Below are positions 52,105 through 61,575 of a stretch of DNA of 64,000 nt, piece after piece (the first letter of the stretch is position 1; the number at the start of each line of letters is the position of its first letter). A program made the position numbers and the translations under genes. The DNA is from CAWFZT01 sp963820415 (lineage in GTDB: Bacteria; Chloroflexota; Anaerolineae; Anaerolineales; Anaerolineaceae). The stretch covers positions 186,001 through 250,000 of the forward strand of contig CAWFZT010000009.1 in assembly GCA_963820415.1 (NCBI GenBank). Reading direction: 5' to 3'. The notes under the pieces are model-generated. The model did no database searches. It was not told the DNA's origin and saw nothing but the letters and a program-made list of their open reading frames with translations.

Positions 52105-52986
52105 CTACCCAATTTCCATAGCCAATTTTAAGCTATCACGCCATTCCGGTAACATAAGACCAAAGGTATCAATAAACCGGTCACATCTCAGGGCAGAAAA
52201 TAGCGGCCGTTTCGCCGGGGTTGGAAAATCTGAAGTAAGTGCTGGAACTATTCCTTTAGCCAATTGTTCATTCCGCCTCGGATCATTTTCCAGGATCATA
52301 CGCGCCCACTCGTACCTGGAGGTGGAACCCGACCCTGTAACATGGTATAACCCCCGCCGTTCGTAAAACCAATGAGTTCCAGTTTCTTTTCGCTCCGCCA
52401 GGACTTGCCCGGTGATCTCCGCCAACATTCTGCACCAAGTAGGGCTACCTACCTGATCATTTACAATTCTTAATACGGGCTGTGAGTGAGCTAATTTTAA
52501 TACCTTGGTTACGAAGCTTTCTTTGCGCAGACTATACACCCAACTGGTGCGAAAAATCAGGAAAGCTCCTCCGGTCTCTCGAATAAGGCTTTCTCCGGCC
52601 AATTTGCTTTTCCCATACACATTGATGGGATTTGGAGGATCAGTTTCAAGATAGGCGCTGCCTTTTTCACCATCAAACACATAATCAGTCGAGTAATGGA
52701 TCAGCACGGCTTTCAATCGAACAGCTTCTTCAGCCAGGACGCCAGGCGCGATCGCATTGATTGAATAAGCGAGTTCCTGTTCTTCCTCTGCCTTATCTAC
52801 CGCCGTATAAGCCGCTGCATTCACAATAACATCCGGGCAAACGTCTCTGACCAGGCCCTTGATGTTTTCCGGGGAACCAAGATCCACCTGGGGGTAATCC
52901 ACCGCTACCAGTTCGCCAAGAGTTGCCAACGAGCGGTTAAGCTCCCAACCTAGTTGTCCCGTTTTTCCAAAAAGCAAAATCTTCAT
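52105..52986 (-). CDS. rmlD: dTDP-4-dehydrorhamnose reductase
   Basis: SDR enzyme that reduces dTDP-4-keto-L-rhamnose to dTDP-L-rhamnose with NAD(P)H. It starts MKILLFGKTGQLGWEL (dinucleotide-binding site), then VNAAAYTAVDKAEEEQELA, HYSTDYVFDG, the active-site YGKSKLAGE, FRTSWVYS and LYHVTGSGSTSRYEWA. The length of 293 residues is normal. Its start overlaps the rmlA stop by 4 bp. Confidence 0.96.
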   Translation of the reverse strand: MKILLFGKTGQLGWELNRSLATLGELVAVDYPQVDLGSPENIKGLVRDVCPDVIVNAAAYTAVDKAEEEQELAYSINAIAPGVLAEEAVRLKAVLIHYSTDYVFDGEKGSAYLETDPPNPINVYGKSKLAGESLIRETGGAFLIFRTSWVYSLRKESFVTKVLKLAHSQPVLRIVNDQVGSPTWCRMLAEITGQVLAERKETGTHWFYERRGLYHVTGSGSTSRYEWARMILENDPRRNEQLAKGIVPALTSDFPTPAKRPLFSALRCDRFIDTFGLMLPEWRDSLKLAMEIG

Positions 52987-53848
52987 TCGTCAGCCAAAGA
53001 TAAGAGATATGCCCCATAGGTATTGGTCTTCATTTGGTCAGCCAGGCTTTTTAATTGGCGCCGGTCGATATAACCCAGACGATAAGCGATTTCCTCCGGG
53101 CAAGAGATCATCAATCCCTGCCTTTGTTCAACTGTCTGAACAAAATTTGCGGCTTGCAGGAGAGATTCGTAGGTCCCGGCATCCAGCCAGGCTACCCCGC
53201 GTCCAAGGATTTTAGCGCGCAATGTATTTTGCACCAGGTAGAATCGCAGCAGGTCGATGATTTCCAGCTCGCCGCGCGAGGAAGGTTTTAAGGTCCCGCC
53301 AAATTAGCTGCCTGGCCATCAAAAAAATACATGCCTGGGACCGCATATTTTGAACGAGGTATGGCAGGTTTTTCTTCCAGGCTGATCACATGGTCGTTCT
53401 CATCTACCTCAACTATTCCATACCTTTGCGGGTCAACCACCGAATAGGCAAAAATTGCCGCCCCTTGTAATGTTTTGGAGAGAGACTCAAGCTCTGCAAC
53501 CAGTCCGGTGCCATAAAAAATGTTATCCCCCAGGATAAGGCAAACAGATTCTCCCTGGATAAAATCTTTCCCAATCAGAAACGCATCCGGTAAACCACGT
53601 GGCTCATCCTGTTCCTTATACTCAAAATGTAGTCCCCACTGACCTCCGGATTCCAGCAGTCGTTTGAAGAGGGGCAAATCTTCACGGGTACTGATAATCA
53701 GAATTTCTCTGATTCCAGCCAACATCAACATCGAAAGTGGATAATAAATCATCGGCTTGTTGTAAACCGGAAGGAGCTGTTTGCTCACCGAAAGGGTAAT
53801 TGGATAAAGGCGTGAGCCACGGCCGCCGGCCAGGATGATTCCTTTCAT
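52983..53848 (-). CDS. rmlA: Glucose-1-phosphate thymidylyltransferase (frameshifted)
   Basis: Makes dTDP-glucose from dTTP and glucose-1-phosphate. Part 1 (from 53848) contains GIILAGGRGSRLYPITLSVSKQLLPVY, PMIYYPLSMLMLAGI, LILGDNIFYG and the ISLEEKPAIPRSKYAVPGMYF region. After ANLAG the frame ends; the -1 frame continues as TLKPSSRGELEIIDLLRF, then ILGRGVAWLDAGTYESLLQA and the typical C-terminus. Adding one G in the CCC at 53295-53297 (+ strand) restores one protein of normal length (about 288). The end overlaps rmlD (ATGA), which supports a single original gene. Confidence 0.93.
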
Positions 53849-53887
53849 TCGCGCCTCTTTATATTTAGTTGACCGGAAAACGCTTGG

Positions 53888-54439
53888 CTATTCATAAAGC
53901 TCGGCCTCTTTGAAACTACAACCCCGCGAGTCCTTCTGGGAAATAATTGGCAATTGATCATTCGCTAAGGGCCAGGTTATGTTGACCTGAGGGTCGTTCC
54001 AAAGCAGCGTCCGCTCCCATTCAGGTGCGTAGATATCAGTGGCCTTATAAAAGACTTCAGCCCACTCGCTGAGTACATAAAAACCATGGGCAAAGCCAGG
54101 GGGAACCCAAATCTGTCGTTTATTTTCAGCAGAGAGGATATGCCCGTTCCATTTTCCGCAGGTTGGCGAGCTTTTACGTAAATCTACGGCCACATCGTAT
54201 ACTTCCCCAGCAGTCACACGGATCAACTTCCCCTGCGCCTGGCGAATCTGGTAATGCAGCCCACGGATTACACCCTGGTGCGAGCCGGATTGGTTATCCT
54301 GAACAAAATGAGTTGGGATTCCAGCTTTAAAGAAATTTTTCGCCTGGAAAGTTTCACAAAAATAACCGCGTTCGTCAGAATAAATAACCGGGTCGATTAA
54401 AATGACGCCCTGAATTTCTGTGGACTCAAATTTCATCAC
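53888..54439 (-). CDS. rmlC: dTDP-4-dehydrorhamnose 3,5-epimerase
   Basis: Cupin enzyme that epimerises dTDP-4-keto-6-deoxyglucose at C3 and C5. Visible: VIYSDERGYFCETFQ, FVQDNQSGSHQGVIRGLHYQ (active-site His), VDLRKSSPTCGKW, WVPPGFAHGFYVLSEWAEV and ATDIYAPEWERTLLWNDP. 183 residues, normal length. Next gene downstream is rmlA, 39 bp away. rmlB is not in this group. Confidence 0.96.
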   Translation of the reverse strand: MMKFESTEIQGVILIDPVIYSDERGYFCETFQAKNFFKAGIPTHFVQDNQSGSHQGVIRGLHYQIRQAQGKLIRVTAGEVYDVAVDLRKSSPTCGKWNGHILSAENKRQIWVPPGFAHGFYVLSEWAEVFYKATDIYAPEWERTLLWNDPQVNITWPLANDQLPIISQKDSRGCSFKEAELYE

Positions 54440-54542
54440 CAGTTTTTACCTTTCGTTTTATTAAATGAAAGTGCAAGTCTGATGCAAAACATCCCTTTCC
54501 CTCCTGATGTCAATCTCTTTTTGATTTCACATCAAACTTATT

Positions 54543-55313
54543 TTACTCGAATCTCAACAATCCCAAAGCCTGCAATACCACCAAAACCCCAAAGCGTGGA
54601 TAACCCAATAGATACCTGCGCCACAAACGGCGCGGCTCACTGACCAACCGGTAAAACCATTCCAGTCCATTGCGCTGTACCCAACCAGGCGCCTGGCGTT
54701 TGTTCCCCGAAAGAAAATCAAAAGCCGCCCCAACTCCGACCAGCACCGGCACGTTCAACCGGTCAATGTATTTGCTCATCCAGATGTCCTGACGGGGGCT
54801 GCCAATCCCCACCCAGACGATATCCGGGTTGGCGGTCCGGATGCGGGCTTGCTCGGCTTTAACCTCCTCCGCGGTCAATTTTCGGAAAGGCGGGGAATCC
54901 ACGCCCACCACTTGCAGACCCGGATATTGCTGCTGGAGCACAGCCGACAATTTTTCTGCGACACCAGGCGCTCCGCCATAAAAATAATGCCGGTAGCCCT
55001 TTTCGACGCCCTGCTGGCAGACCTTCCGCATCAAATCCGGGCCGTACACTCGCTCGACAAAGCAGAATCCTTTGGAGCGCAGAAGCCATACAATCGCCAT
55101 GCCATCCGGCGTGGTTAGCCCGCTGTGATTATAGATATCCCGCAGATCGGAGTGATCGTAGCACTCCATGATGGTGTGAGCGGGGGTTACACAAATATAG
55201 TGAGGGTCCTGGGAGCAGATCCAGGAATTGACGGCTTGTAATGCGTCGGCCATTGTAATGGCGTTGACGTGTACACCCAGGATGTTGCCTGTTGGTAGAT
55301 TAGGGCCATTCAT
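54543..55313 (-). CDS. WecG/TagA/CpsF-family glycosyltransferase (GT26)
   Basis: A 256-residue enzyme that transfers N-acetylmannosamine or a related uronic acid/hexose to a polyprenyl-linked sugar. Family motifs: ICVTPAHTIMECY, TTPDGMAIVWLLR, RVYGPDLMRKVC, YFYGGAPGVAEKL, VWVGIGSPRQDIWM, VGVGAAFDFLSGNKRQAPGW and WFYRLVSEPRRLWRRYL. The C-terminal basic helix typically associates with the membrane. It lies within the minus-strand glycan cluster, between rmlC and a GT2 gene. Confidence 0.93.
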   Translation of the reverse strand: MNGPNLPTGNILGVHVNAITMADALQAVNSWICSQDPHYICVTPAHTIMECYDHSDLRDIYNHSGLTTPDGMAIVWLLRSKGFCFVERVYGPDLMRKVCQQGVEKGYRHYFYGGAPGVAEKLSAVLQQQYPGLQVVGVDSPPFRKLTAEEVKAEQARIRTANPDIVWVGIGSPRQDIWMSKYIDRLNVPVLVGVGAAFDFLSGNKRQAPGWVQRNGLEWFYRLVSEPRRLWRRYLLGYPRFGVLVVLQALGLLRFE

Positions 55314-55337
55314 CAGCGTCGAGTTACTTTATTCCCA

Positions 55338-56292
55338 TCATCTAAACCATTTAAGGGTTTCTTGGGGAGAAACTCGCTTACGATTCATAATTTCTTTACG
55401 CCAATTCTTTAAACGCGGCCAATTTTTCTTCACCATTCCAATGGCCTTTAATGAGGTGCGCTCATATGCAAATAAATACGCTAATATTTTTATGTCATAC
55501 CAAAGAATAGGCAGCCAATCCCTTCGCCAGCCTTCTTTTGTTTCATTTTTCAAGAGAAGGAAATACCGGTTCTTAACCGCATCGAGACGGATTTCCGTTG
55601 AAAGCCCTTTACGTTTTCCTGGCCGAAATTGGCGATCATGAAAGGCAACCGCCTTTGGGGTATAAACACATTTCCATCCCAACAGTCGCGCTCGCCAGGC
55701 AAGATCCAAATCTTCCTTGTGGGCAAAAAAAGCCTCATCAAAATATTCGCCGTTTATTTTAATATCATCTAACATCTCTCGACGATAAAGGGGGGCCGAG
55801 CCATCCACACCGAAAACCTCACCTGAAGAATCATACTGGCCCTGATCTATTTCGCCATGACCGCGTAAGTACTGTCGCCGTTTGCGGTCAATAAACAGTC
55901 CGGTCGAGTTCGATCAGATTGTTGGTTGTGGTTGGCGTGCCAAGAAGCAATTTTCCTGCCGACATGCCATTGCGCGGATGCGCTTCAAGTTCTTCGACCA
56001 TCGCTGCAAGATAGCCAGGTTGAAGCTGGATATCCGGGTTGAGCGGCATGTAATATGGAGTATTTGAAGATTGAATGGCCCGGTTGTGCGGAGCACAGAA
56101 ACCTTGATTTGTTGTGTTCTGGATTATTTTTGCCTGAGGGAATAACTTTGCCACAATCTGTAAAGAATCATCATGTGAGTTATTATCGACTACAACCAGT
56201 TCGATATCTACATCCCTCAAGTTCAATAAAGCCTCCAGGCAGGTTGGGAGGTACTTTGCACTGTTCCAGGTAACTAATCCAATTGTGATCAC
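55338..56292 (-). CDS. Glycosyltransferase family 2, rhamnosyltransferase-like (frameshifted)
   Basis: GT2 enzyme split over two frames. The N-terminal part has ITIGLVTWNSAKYLPTCLEAL, ELVVVDNNSHDDSL and YYMPLNPDIQLQPGYL (DxD-like region). Its frame ends at LIELDRTVY; the +1 frame continues with STGLFIDRKRRQYLRGHGE, then FGVDGSAPLYRREMLDD and FFAHKEDLDLAWRARLLGW, as in dTDP-Rha:glycan rhamnosyltransferases. Removing one A from AA at about 55905-55915 gives the normal IDSTGLF. Whole length about 317 residues. It could use the dTDP-rhamnose made by the neighbouring rml genes. Confidence 0.88.
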
Positions 56293-56391
56293 CGCCTCAT
56301 CTCTTCAGATAGGCCTTGGACAATATAACCGAAGGAAGAAGATTGCTTGAACCCTGTTCACTCTATTTAGCGCCTAAGGTTGACCATCAGA

Positions 56392-57342
56392 TTACTTATT
56401 TAAAGAAATGAAAAATCTTTCACCAGAATTGTGGAATGGTAAGGAGGTTCTCATCCAACCCCACGAATTAAATATAACTCTTGCTAAAGGTCGCCCCCCC
56501 ATCATTAAGAGTTTTGCCAAAAACAAGTTAGGGTTTCGTGGGTTTATATCTATGGCTGCTTGCATAAATTTATTAGCAATTTCTTGATCTCCATCCAACC
56601 ATTGCCGCAATCCATATTTTACAAGGAGCCAGGACCTTATCGAAGAAGGCAACGATTGAAATCGCGGCGAGGAGACAATATATTGCTGAGTATCTCCATA
56701 GCCTTTTATCTGTTTTCTACGCTGGAATGACATACTAGTACGATGAATCCGATAATACCCTAAAGGGATATTAATATATTCAAAATATGCAATTTCAGCA
56801 ACTTTGATCAGGCATTCCCAATCCTCCATGCCAGAACGCCTTGGAAAACCACCCGCCTTTTCTAAAACTGATTTGCGCCATAAAAGCGCATGAATGGGGA
56901 TAAAATTCCGCTGGACCAAGTGGCCATATATATCACCTCTCGGTTGAGCAGCTTTCGAGTAATAAGTGCCTTTTAAATTTCCTTCTATATCAGTCAAATA
57001 GAGATTCGAATAAGTTACTCCTAGCGTCGAATCCTTTAATAATGGTTAAATCTTTCTATTGATCAATTCAGCCGATAACCAGTCATCATCATCCAAGAAT
57101 TGGATAAACTTACCCATACTGGCTTCTATTCCTGTATTCCGTGCAATACCAAGACCCTGGTTTTGTTGATAGAAATAACGAACTCCGTGAAATTGGTTTA
57201 CCAAATTATAAGTCTCTGCAGTAGCCGATCCATCATCCACAACTACAACTTCAATTGATAGATATGTTTGATCTATTGCACTCTTTATAGCCTGCATTAA
57301 CCAAGATGGCCGATTATAGGTAGGAATAATTATCGAAACCAC
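56392..57342 (-). CDS. Glycosyltransferase family 2, interrupted by an in-frame TAA
   Basis: GT2 enzyme of about 316 codons. The N-terminal part shows VSIIIPTYNRPSWLMQAI, VVVVDDGSATAET, NTGIEASMGKFIQFLDDDDW (DxD) and ends INRKI at TAA 57046-57048. The same frame continues with PLLKDSTLGVTYSNLYLTDIEGN, WRKSVLEKAGGFPRRSGMEDWECLIK and later sequence, so the two open frames are one gene with a single stop codon, most simply Gln CAA (or Glu GAA) changed to TAA. No frameshift is needed. The second open frame starts at an internal codon and lacks the nucleotide-binding part, so no active product is expected unless the stop is an error. Confidence 0.87.
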
Positions 57343-57395
57343 AGGATTTATGTAGATTTTAGAAAAATTTTGGATTCGAAAAACAATAGAAATTA

Positions 57396-58451
57396 CTAGA
57401 CTGCCCTAAGTTTCAAATATCTGTGGTAAAGTCGATACCCTGGAAGTAAAAGCAAGCAGAGAGCAAGCGTAAACACATTCAGATGCGCAAGACGGAGCAG
57501 TAAACCATGCCAGCCAGTTGGTAAAGGTATTTGGGCAACAGCTAAAACGACTTGGCGAACTACATAACTATGGAGCAGGCGCTCATTTTGTTGAAGTTTC
57601 TGTTTTCGCTTAAAAGCATCAAAAAGGTCAAGATATAAAGTCGCTACATTGACACAGCTTGATAATTCTCCCGCTTCCCCCCCTCTCACACCACTAAAGA
57701 GTGAAAGAAGGTCATCAACCGCGATATCGTCCAAAGATGCAGAAGGGAACATATCGTTTAAGGCTCGCACCGAAACCAAACGATGGTTGGCAAGTTGATC
57801 CGTTCGGTAACCGCTAGTCACTTGATTTGGATGAATGCGATAAAGCAACAAAGGTTCTGCTAAATTCGCCCCCCAGGTCACTTTTAGAAAACGTATCCAT
57901 AATTCATAATCCTGCGCCCACCGAAAGGAGGGATCATATGCCATCTGTCCTTGATCCAAAATATGGCGATTTAGCATAACTGTGGGATGAATAAAAGGGT
58001 TTTTTAACAAGCTTGCCCAGCGAATCGTCATTGGATCTACAGGCACACGACCAATCCCTAGCCGTTTACCGGTTGAATTGATCCGAATGCAGGCCGATCC
58101 ACATATTCCAATATCAGGATGGGCACGTAAGAACACCACCTGCTTTTGCAACCGGGTTGATAAGGCTATATCGTCGGCATCCATTCGAGCTATGAAATGC
58201 CCACGTGCTTCTTGCAGCCCACGATTGAGCGAAAGAGTTAAACCCAGGTTTATCTCATTGCGAATTACTCGCAATCGGGGATCACTCAACCTACAAAGGA
58301 AATCATCCGAACCATCTGTTGAACCATCGTCAATAATAATGAATTCGAAATTTGTAAAAGTCTGTCCTAAAATACTTGCCACTGCTTGTGGAAGATAAGA
58401 CAGGTCGTTATAAGATGCCATCAGAACGGTTACTTCAGGTCTATCAGACAA
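57396..58451 (-). CDS. Glycosyltransferase family 2
   Basis: Intact 351-residue GT2: EVTVLMASYNDLSYLPQAVASIL, FIIIDDGSTDGS, LSLNRGLQEARGHFIARMDADDIA (DxD), and WAQDYELWIRFL as the acceptor-side motif. A weak hydrophobic region near the C-terminus (LLLRLAHLNVFTLALCLLLLPGY) may contact the membrane. Its start overlaps the end of the asparagine-synthase-like gene by 22 bp, so the two are translationally linked. The donor sugar is unknown. Confidence 0.92.
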   Translation of the reverse strand: MSDRPEVTVLMASYNDLSYLPQAVASILGQTFTNFEFIIIDDGSTDGSDDFLCRLSDPRLRVIRNEINLGLTLSLNRGLQEARGHFIARMDADDIALSTRLQKQVVFLRAHPDIGICGSACIRINSTGKRLGIGRVPVDPMTIRWASLLKNPFIHPTVMLNRHILDQGQMAYDPSFRWAQDYELWIRFLKVTWGANLAEPLLLYRIHPNQVTSGYRTDQLANHRLVSVRALNDMFPSASLDDIAVDDLLSLFSGVRGGEAGELSSCVNVATLYLDLFDAFKRKQKLQQNERLLHSYVVRQVVLAVAQIPLPTGWHGLLLRLAHLNVFTLALCLLLLPGYRLYHRYLKLRAV

Positions 58452-60305
58452 TCCTCATGCCTTTCCAGCCATAATCCCAGACAAAGGAATGTCCACTGTT
58501 CTTGGGGAGCGAGCCATTTCAATCTTACATCAATGGATGGAAAAAGTGCACGCAACGGTCCACCTCGACGGCTGACATGGTTGATTTGGGCGCGCACCGT
58601 TGGCTTGTACACCCAATTTCTTAATGGGGCGCCGAACCCTTGTTTTCCTCTTCTTCGGATTAAATCGGTCCATAAATCGCTACAAGCCTGGCGCAACAGG
58701 ATTTTAAGGTCACCTTCCTGGAAGCGTACTTGCCAGGGTAATCCAATCACAAAATCGACCAGGTCAACGTCTAAAAATGGAGCTCGTGATTCAAGCCCAT
58801 GCGCAAGCGTTGCTCGATCTACCTTAACAAGAATATCACCGGGCAGATAGGAAATTAAATCAAAGTCGGTTGCCCGGTCCATGCCTTTCACTTTCTCATC
58901 CGGCTGATAAACAGATTGCAAAGTTGTAGATAAATTACCGGGTGGTTGCATAGAAAAGAGACTTCCCCACTCCCGATTCACACCAGTTGTGAGTGCTAGA
59001 TGCCGGTCCCAAATATCCGAATAATTGCGATTGACTTTTTCGAACTCTTAATCCTTGCGTTACTGCATCTCGCCACTTTTTCAAAGGGATCCCAGACAGA
59101 GTAAGTACTCTCAATCCCATTGAAACGACTTGCAGAAGAGAGCGCTCAACTGCTCCATGATAGCGAGGTTGTTTCCCATAAAGCCACTTGTACCAATCAT
59201 AACCGCCAAATAGTTCATCACCGCCATCTCCGGAAAGAGCTACTTTTACATTCTGCCGTGTGTACTGCGCCAATAAATAAGTTGGGATATTTGAAGAATC
59301 GGCTAATGGTTCATCGTAAACATCGGCCATATTCTCGACCATCTCTGCCAGCGAGATATTCATTTGGATTTCATGGTGGTCAGTATGATACTTATCTGCC
59401 ACCTGGCGGGCAAAAGGCAATTCATTGATCAAGTCATCGAAACCTACCGAGAAAGTCTGTATCGGTAAATTAGTCGTTTTGGACATTAACGCGACTATCG
59501 TTGATGAATCCAATCCGCCGCTTAAAAACGCTCCCACTGGAACATCTGCCACCATTTGACGGCGTACAGCCTGTTCAATCAAAAAACGCAGGTGCTCTAC
59601 AATTTCACCTGAGGGAATTTGCGTAGTTTGGTCATAGGATGGCTGCCAGTATGAAAATGTTCGGTATTCATCGGCTTCCCAAATCAGTGCATGACCCGGG
59701 CGAAGAGTTTGTATATTTTCGTAGATCGTTCGATCTGGCGGAACATAAAGCAATGCCAGATAAGCATTAAGAGAAAGTAAATCCAGCCGCGGCCGAATTA
59801 GTCCCGATGCCAATAAAGCTTTTATCTCTGATGCAAATAAAAATTCACCCCGATCAGACGAAGCAAAATAAAAAGGCTTCTCACCAATACGGTCACGTGC
59901 TGCAAAGAGCTTTCTCTTGATGGTATCCCAGATAGCAAAAGCGAACTGACCGTTTAGGCGATTAAGCATCGCTTCGCCATAAGCGGCATATGCCTGAAGG
60001 ATTACTTCAGTATCCGACTGAGTGCGGAAGTGAAAGCCTCGTTCTTCTAATTCGCGGCGAAGTTCCCGGTAATTATAGATTTCACCGTTAAAAGTGATCC
60101 AAAAACGACCCGACATTTCTGTCATGGGTTGATTGCCGGTTGAAAGATCAATAATACTAAGCCGACGATGTCCCAAAGCACAACCAGGGGAAAAAGCATA
60201 ACCCTCGTCATCAGGGCCGCGATGCACTAGTTTAGCAGTCATCCGTTCAATGACCCCCCGGGGAATTTCATTTTGCTCGCTCAGGAAGCCAGTTATGCCA
60301 CACAT
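58430..60305 (-). CDS. asnB: Glutamine-hydrolysing asparagine synthase-like protein (frameshifted)
   Basis: AsnB-type amidotransferase. The N-terminal glutaminase starts with Cys2 (MCGITGFLSE) and includes HRRLSIIDLSTGNQPM and WITFNGEIYNYREL; the synthase domain has the ATP motif VGAFLSGGLDSSTIVAL and ALSGDGGDELFGGYDWY. The first frame goes wrong after GLRVRK, and the C-terminal part (NREWGSLFSM, LISYLPGDILVKVDRATLAHGLESRAPFLD) is in another frame. Removing one T from T5 at 59036-59040 (+ strand) gives KVNRNYSDIWDRHLALTTGV and a normal length of about 625. Such genes in glycan clusters amidate sugar carboxyls; this role is inference. Confidence 0.9.
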
Positions 60306-61409
60306 TTATGCTAATCCGATCTGGTTAAACACCATTTCAAATCGTTGGTGCCAGGTATGGTCGCGACGAGCCCGTGCCAGCCCTGCCTGACGTATGCGCT
60401 CTCGTTCAAGGTCATGACTCAGATAATATTTCGCCTTTTCAACCAACTCTCCTGGTGAACGGAAGGTTTCGATTTCCTTACCGGGCTCAAAAAAATCAGC
60501 CAGCTCGTTAAAATACTCGACCAGATAAAATGCGCCGCTCATTGGGGCTTCAAAATCACGCAGGCGTACTTGCTTATCTGGCCCGCCATCCAATGGTTTT
60601 TTTGCCAGCGTGGCAAACCCCAGGCTGATCTTACTCCGGCTGTACATCCGGATCAATTCATCATCAGTCAGGGGTCCTCCACAGTTAGCCAGTGGAACAT
60701 AGTATTCAGGTTTGTGTTTGATCACACGTTTTAAAGTGGAAATCAATTGATTCTGGATATTCTTCAATGGACTGGCGTATCGCCAACCCGGGCCCCATAC
60801 GCGAACATCGATCCCGGCATCCAATAAATTCCGGACAAACATTGAACGGTTGCCATATCGTTGACCGACAAAAGTGACCTCATATTCGACCGGCACTTCA
60901 TAAGGATGATAGATTTGTGGGTTGGCAGCTTCCTGGAAGTAAATCGGGTGGGCGCCCACCCGTTCATAATCTCTCAGACGGAATTTTTCTGGCACCAGAC
61001 AGTAATCGTAGGCTGGGGCTATCTCTTCTACCAAATGGAATTGGTAAGAGGCGTTACAGTACCAATTGACTGTTTTAATCCCCATCGAGCCTATCCCGCG
61101 TATCACCTGCGGATCAACATAAGCCGAGTAAAAATAGCTGAAAAATAAATCGACCGGTTTGGTATTGTGGGCGGTGCGCACTTGGTCAAGTAATGCCTCA
61201 CCAAGGCGTGGGCGGTTTGCCTGTATGAAGGCATATTGCGATAGAGTGATAGGATCGAGATTGTAATAAAATCCACTGTAATCGAAATCAAAGACTATGA
61301 CGTCATGCCCCAGATCACGTAAGGGCAGGAGCAAATTCATCTCCCATAACTTTGAATCGGGAAGCTCGGCTAGATGGGCTGTACTAGGTGCAGCATAAAA
61401 GATTCGCAT
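60306..61409 (-). CDS. CgeB-like glycosyltransferase
   Basis: A 367-residue protein with the plan of CgeB/GT1-like glycosyltransferases: MRIFYAAPSTAHLAELPDSK and FDFDYSG in the N-terminal fold, DYCLVPEKFRLRDYERVGAHPIYFQEAANP, EVTFVGQRYGNRSMFVRNLLDAGIDVRVWGPGW at the domain switch, and the donor-side MYSRSKISLGFATL and RLRDFEAPMSGAFYLVEYFNELADFFEPGKE. The open frame begins at 61466, but ATG 61409 gives the expected start. Its TAA is directly followed by the asnB ATG. Substrate unknown. Confidence 0.88.
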   Translation of the reverse strand: MRIFYAAPSTAHLAELPDSKLWEMNLLLPLRDLGHDVIVFDFDYSGFYYNLDPITLSQYAFIQANRPRLGEALLDQVRTAHNTKPVDLFFSYFYSAYVDPQVIRGIGSMGIKTVNWYCNASYQFHLVEEIAPAYDYCLVPEKFRLRDYERVGAHPIYFQEAANPQIYHPYEVPVEYEVTFVGQRYGNRSMFVRNLLDAGIDVRVWGPGWRYASPLKNIQNQLISTLKRVIKHKPEYYVPLANCGGPLTDDELIRMYSRSKISLGFATLAKKPLDGGPDKQVRLRDFEAPMSGAFYLVEYFNELADFFEPGKEIETFRSPGELVEKAKYYLSHDLERERIRQAGLARARRDHTWHQRFEMVFNQIGLA

Positions 61410-61575
61410 TATAGTATTATCAGCTATTTGAAGGTAAAGCAATATAATGATTTGATGTATGTGCAATCACTGTCGCCCTAATTCGATAATGAGCGCGTAG
61501 AAACTCCAATGCCTGCCAATGAATTGGATAAAAAGCCAAATTCCTTAAAGAGGAATTGCTGGGTTGTATTAATTG

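Noticed and set aside
38132..57048. Idea that TAA is recoded as an amino acid in this organism
   Set aside because: prfA, rmlA-side genes and many others end in TAA at natural ends, prfA itself is intact, and only two in-frame TAA codons were found.
53888..60305. Possible mobile element carrying the AT-rich glycan cluster
   Set aside because: No transposase, integrase, terminal repeats or tRNA junction is visible; low GC is common in glycan clusters.
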